Source: Alcanivorax sp. (GTDB lineage: Bacteria > Pseudomonadota > Gammaproteobacteria > Pseudomonadales > Alcanivoracaceae). Taken from it: a stretch of 53,982 nucleotides of DNA. Positions 51,766-53,982 of this stretch are shown here, in pieces (within the stretch, counting starts at the first letter, position 1; every line of letters begins with the position of its first letter). The stretch spans positions 1-53,982 of the forward strand of contig NZ_PBSH01000052.1 of assembly GCF_002726155.1 (NCBI RefSeq), written 5' to 3'. Under the pieces are notes generated by a model. The model had not been told where the DNA came from. It searched no databases and saw nothing but the letters and a program-made list of their open reading frames with translations. A program made the translations under genes and the position numbers.

Positions 51766-52491
51766 TTACAGATATTGCGCCACCCAGGGCCACAGCCAAG
51801 GCAGTGCGATGGCGGTGACCAACCCACACAGGCCCAGCGCCAGGCCCGCAAAGGCGCCGGCTTTCTCGCCGTATTCGAAGGCTCTGGCGGTGCCGATGGC
51901 GTGGGCTACCAGCCCCAGTGCAAAGCCTTTTACCCGGTGGTCGGTAACCTTGAGCAGCCGGAAGATGGGGCCGGCGGAAAGCGCGCCGACAATGCCGGTG
52001 ATGGCCACGGCACCGGCCGCCAGCGAGACGTAGCCGCCGGTGGATTTCACCACTTCCACGGCAATTGGCGTGGTGATGGATTTGGGGGCCAGCGAGCCCA
52101 CGACTTCCGCGGGCGCACCCAGCCACCAGGCCAGCCCCACCGCGATGGCGGCTGAGATGAAGGCGCCGAGAATGGTGGCGATGACAATGGGGGTAAGCAC
52201 GCTGCGCACAGTGTGGAGTTGCCGGTATAACGGCCAGGCCAGGGCAACGGTGGCCGGGCCCAGCAAAAAGGCAATGATCTGGGTCTGGTCGCGGTATTCC
52301 TCGTAGTCCACATTCACCAGCGGCAACACGATAATCACCGGGATGGAGGCCACCAGAAACGGGTGAAACACGGGCAGGCTGTTGCTGCGGCCGTAGATCC
52401 AGAGGGCGAAACGGTAGCTGGCCAGCGTCAGTAGCACACCAAACAGGGGGGTGTGTGCCAGCCCGGCCAGGTTGTCCAGGTTAGCCGGCAT
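51766..52491 (-). CDS. LrgB/CidB family membrane protein
   Basis: 241 residues from ATG 52491 with GGAGA just upstream; ATG 52503 is possible. Many hydrophobic helices and the LrgB signature ALAWPLYRQL, LAPKSITTPIAVEVVKSTGG. It partners with the upstream LrgA, which overlaps it by 11 bases. The pair is thought to act as a holin/antiholin-like or metabolite export system that affects murein turnover and pyruvate or glycolate traffic. Confidence 0.88.
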   Translation of the reverse strand: MPANLDNLAGLAHTPLFGVLLTLASYRFALWIYGRSNSLPVFHPFLVASIPVIIVLPLVNVDYEEYRDQTQIIAFLLGPATVALAWPLYRQLHTVRSVLTPIVIATILGAFISAAIAVGLAWWLGAPAEVVGSLAPKSITTPIAVEVVKSTGGYVSLAAGAVAITGIVGALSAGPIFRLLKVTDHRVKGFALGLVAHAIGTARAFEYGEKAGAFAGLALGLCGLVTAIALPWLWPWVAQYL

Positions 52492-52864
52492 GGTCGTCTC
52501 CATGGGCTTTGCCTGTGGCTTCCTGGTGTTTGCCGCCCAGCAGCTTTTTCAGCATCAGGGTAACCACGATCATGCTGAGCAGGGTGCCCAGCACCACGGC
52601 CACGCCCAGCGCCAGGGCGTACTCTTCGTAGCGGTGCCACTGCAGCACGATGCCGACCCCGAGGGGAAAAATCAGCAGACTGATGTGTTTGATCAGGGCA
52701 CCGGCGGCCGGGGCCACCCGTTGCGTGAACGGGGCTTCCAGCAATAGTGCCAGCAGCAATAGCACCATGCCGACCACGGAAGCGGGTAGGGGAATGCCAG
52801 TGAGGCGAATAACCACCTCACCGAAAAACTGGAATAACAGCAGGATCAGCAGACCATCGATCAT
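52481..52864 (-). CDS. LrgA/CidA family membrane protein
   Basis: 127 residues with four hydrophobic helices, starting LLILLLFQFFGEVVIRLTGIPLPASVVGMVLL, the LrgA start with the P-x-P-G/S-V-x-G motif. The C-terminus is His-rich. It is co-encoded with LrgB and forms the small subunit of the pair. Seven bases separate it from dsbB upstream, so the three may form one operon. Confidence 0.88.
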   Translation of the reverse strand: MIDGLLILLLFQFFGEVVIRLTGIPLPASVVGMVLLLLALLLEAPFTQRVAPAAGALIKHISLLIFPLGVGIVLQWHRYEEYALALGVAVVLGTLLSMIVVTLMLKKLLGGKHQEATGKAHGDDHAG

Positions 52865-52871
52865 AGCGGGC

Positions 52872-53375
52872 TCAGCGGGGCAGCGGGCGGAACATCTGGA
52901 TCAGGGCAACGATCAGCAGGCCGGCAAACACCACCATGGACCAGGCCGGCAGGCTCAGGCCGAGAAAGGACCAGTCCATTTCGGCGCACTCGCCGGAACC
53001 GGCCAGCACTTGCTGGAGCACATTCTGCAGGGGGAATACGTCGAGCATGTAGTCCAGCCCGGGGCCGCAGGCGGGCACCTGGTCCGCCGGCAGGTTCTGC
53101 AACCAGATATGGCGTGCTGCCACGGCGCCACCACCGAGGGCAGCCAGGGCGGTCAGCGCGCCGTAGATGCGCACCCCAACGCCTTTCGGGCCGTGCAGGC
53201 TGGCGATCAGCAGGATCACCGCCCCGACGATCACGCCGACGCGCTGGAAAATACACAGCGGGCAGGGTTCCAGTCCATCCACGTGTTGCAGGTAAAGGGC
53301 GCCGGCCATGGCGGCCAGACAGGCAAGGAATGCGAGGATGTTCAGCGGGCGTGGAGCAGGAATGAAGGACGGCAT
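52872..53375 (-). CDS. dsbB: disulfide bond formation protein DsbB
   Basis: 167 residues from ATG 53375; the frame is open upstream but the DsbB domain starts here. Four helices; the first redox pair C38-PL-C41 ([10 protein letters not shown]) and a second pair in ACGPGLDYM and GSGEC are present. DsbB reoxidises DsbA using ubiquinone. Transcribed toward LrgAB. Confidence 0.93.
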   Translation of the reverse strand: MPSFIPAPRPLNILAFLACLAAMAGALYLQHVDGLEPCPLCIFQRVGVIVGAVILLIASLHGPKGVGVRIYGALTALAALGGGAVAARHIWLQNLPADQVPACGPGLDYMLDVFPLQNVLQQVLAGSGECAEMDWSFLGLSLPAWSMVVFAGLLIVALIQMFRPLPR

Positions 53376-53552
53376 GGGGCGGCTCTTTTCGTCGGGGACC
53401 GGCGAAGGGTAGGCAAAAGCGCCGATGGCGGCAAGGGCGAAGGAGGACGGATGTTCACGCACTGTGTCGGGTGCGGGCGAGGCAGGACATGATGCCTGCA
53501 TCGCGACCTGCGCCAAACGTGAGAATTATCTGATCCTTTTTGCGGATTTGTC

Positions 53553-53744
53553 TCAGGCTTGTTTGGCGTTTTTCTGCTGCAGGTTACGGTCGTGCCAGGC
53601 GTCGATACCGGCCTGCCAGCCGTCAAACCACCATTGCGTCAGCGGGGCATCCGTATAGGGGCAACGATTGCTGTCGCCGCCGGACATGCCCCACATGCAT
53701 CCCTGATTGTACGCTTTTTCGCACTGCTCCCGGTCTGGAGACAT
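53553..53744 (-). CDS. ribosome modulation factor-like (Rmf/CrpP) protein
   Basis: 63 residues from ATG 53744, with AAGGAG eight bases upstream; ATG 53762 has no such site. The segment RCPYTDAPLTQWWFDGWQAGID has the CPY and W-x-x-GW-x-x-A pattern of Rmf/CrpP proteins, preceded by an N-terminal helix with EKAYNQGCMWGMSGGD in place of the usual RGYQAGxxG. Rmf dimerises ribosomes in stationary phase. Divergence from E. coli Rmf is high, so a non-ribosomal role is possible. To its right (53763-53982) I see no gene. Confidence 0.75.
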   Translation of the reverse strand: MSPDREQCEKAYNQGCMWGMSGGDSNRCPYTDAPLTQWWFDGWQAGIDAWHDRNLQQKNAKQA

Positions 53745-53982
53745 GCCCTTGCTCCTTGTCACGTTCCATTGAGAGTAGCACTACGGTGCTATTTGCATAG
53801 CGTGCGAGTCCGCATTTTTGTTGTGCAAATGCAGCAAGAGCGATCTGTGTGCAGCGTTAGCGGTGCGCTATGCAACGGAATGTGTCGCAGTGCAACGTGC
53901 CGTTGGCAGGGCGGAGCAAGCCAGAGAGAGAGGGAGATGGAGTGAGGCGGGGCTGCAGCGGTCCCCGTGGAGGGTGGGAGTC

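Overview
The window reads as the chromosome of a marine, GC-rich gammaproteobacterium of the Alcanivorax/Oceanospirillales type. This is inferred from gene content: a BCCT osmolyte carrier, NhaD, an IcmP-type imelysin iron operon, Rsd/AlgQ, LrgAB and an Rmf-like protein. No rRNA, tRNA or CRISPR array was seen.

Positions 1 to about 3616 are the distal end of a chromosomal integron. Seven attC sites lie behind short, AT-richer + strand cassettes; the integrase and attI must lie to the left of position 1. The cassettes carry an EF-Tu domain III-like fragment, small membrane proteins, a lipoprotein, a two-gene DUF5343 plus Swt1/HEPN-like unit with an R-x4-H motif (a candidate defence system) and a RidA-like protein. 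A glyoxalase gene sits at the junction with the core chromosome.

From 4.1 to 18.3 kb lie a DUF502 protein, a BetT-like transporter, a tightly overlapping four-gene operon (DUF3348, a MotA-like DUF802 protein with a long tail, a MotB/OmpA-like protein, DUF2894), small lipoproteins, a DinB-fold protein, a phospholipase D lipoprotein, an outer-membrane barrel and NhaD. From 18.5 to 23.7 kb is a Fur-box-preceded operon of imelysin, DUF1111, imelysin and DUF1513 genes. From 24.4 to 26.0 kb a MerR regulator faces a DUF3703-CDF transporter pair across a promoter with a 19-bp spacer. From 27.3 to 31.8 kb is a MacA-MacB-NodT efflux operon.

A histone-deacetylase-family gene (31.8-33.0 kb) is split by a 281-bp element with 31-bp terminal inverted repeats. 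It is followed by CbiX, an ECF42-type sigma factor with SnoaL-like and YCII partners behind a TGTCGA-N17-CGAC promoter, LpxR and a thiolase. From 38.9 to 44.3 kb an ECF sigma/RskA-like anti-sigma pair is divergent from a DUF4331-lipoprotein-TPR-HupE operon. The space between them contains two mirror-image promoters, each GCATCC-N16-CGTA, so the sigma factor probably drives both sides. This is the strongest candidate for an undescribed system. The right end holds an ABC-F ATPase, a TIGR02444 protein, BioA, an orphan ParA, an FKBP isomerase, Rsd/AlgQ, LrgAB, DsbB and an Rmf/CrpP-like protein.

Two families of intergenic repeat recur across the core: runs of 7-nt units, often as facing inverted arms, and REP-like GTAGGAG hairpins arranged as inverted pairs.
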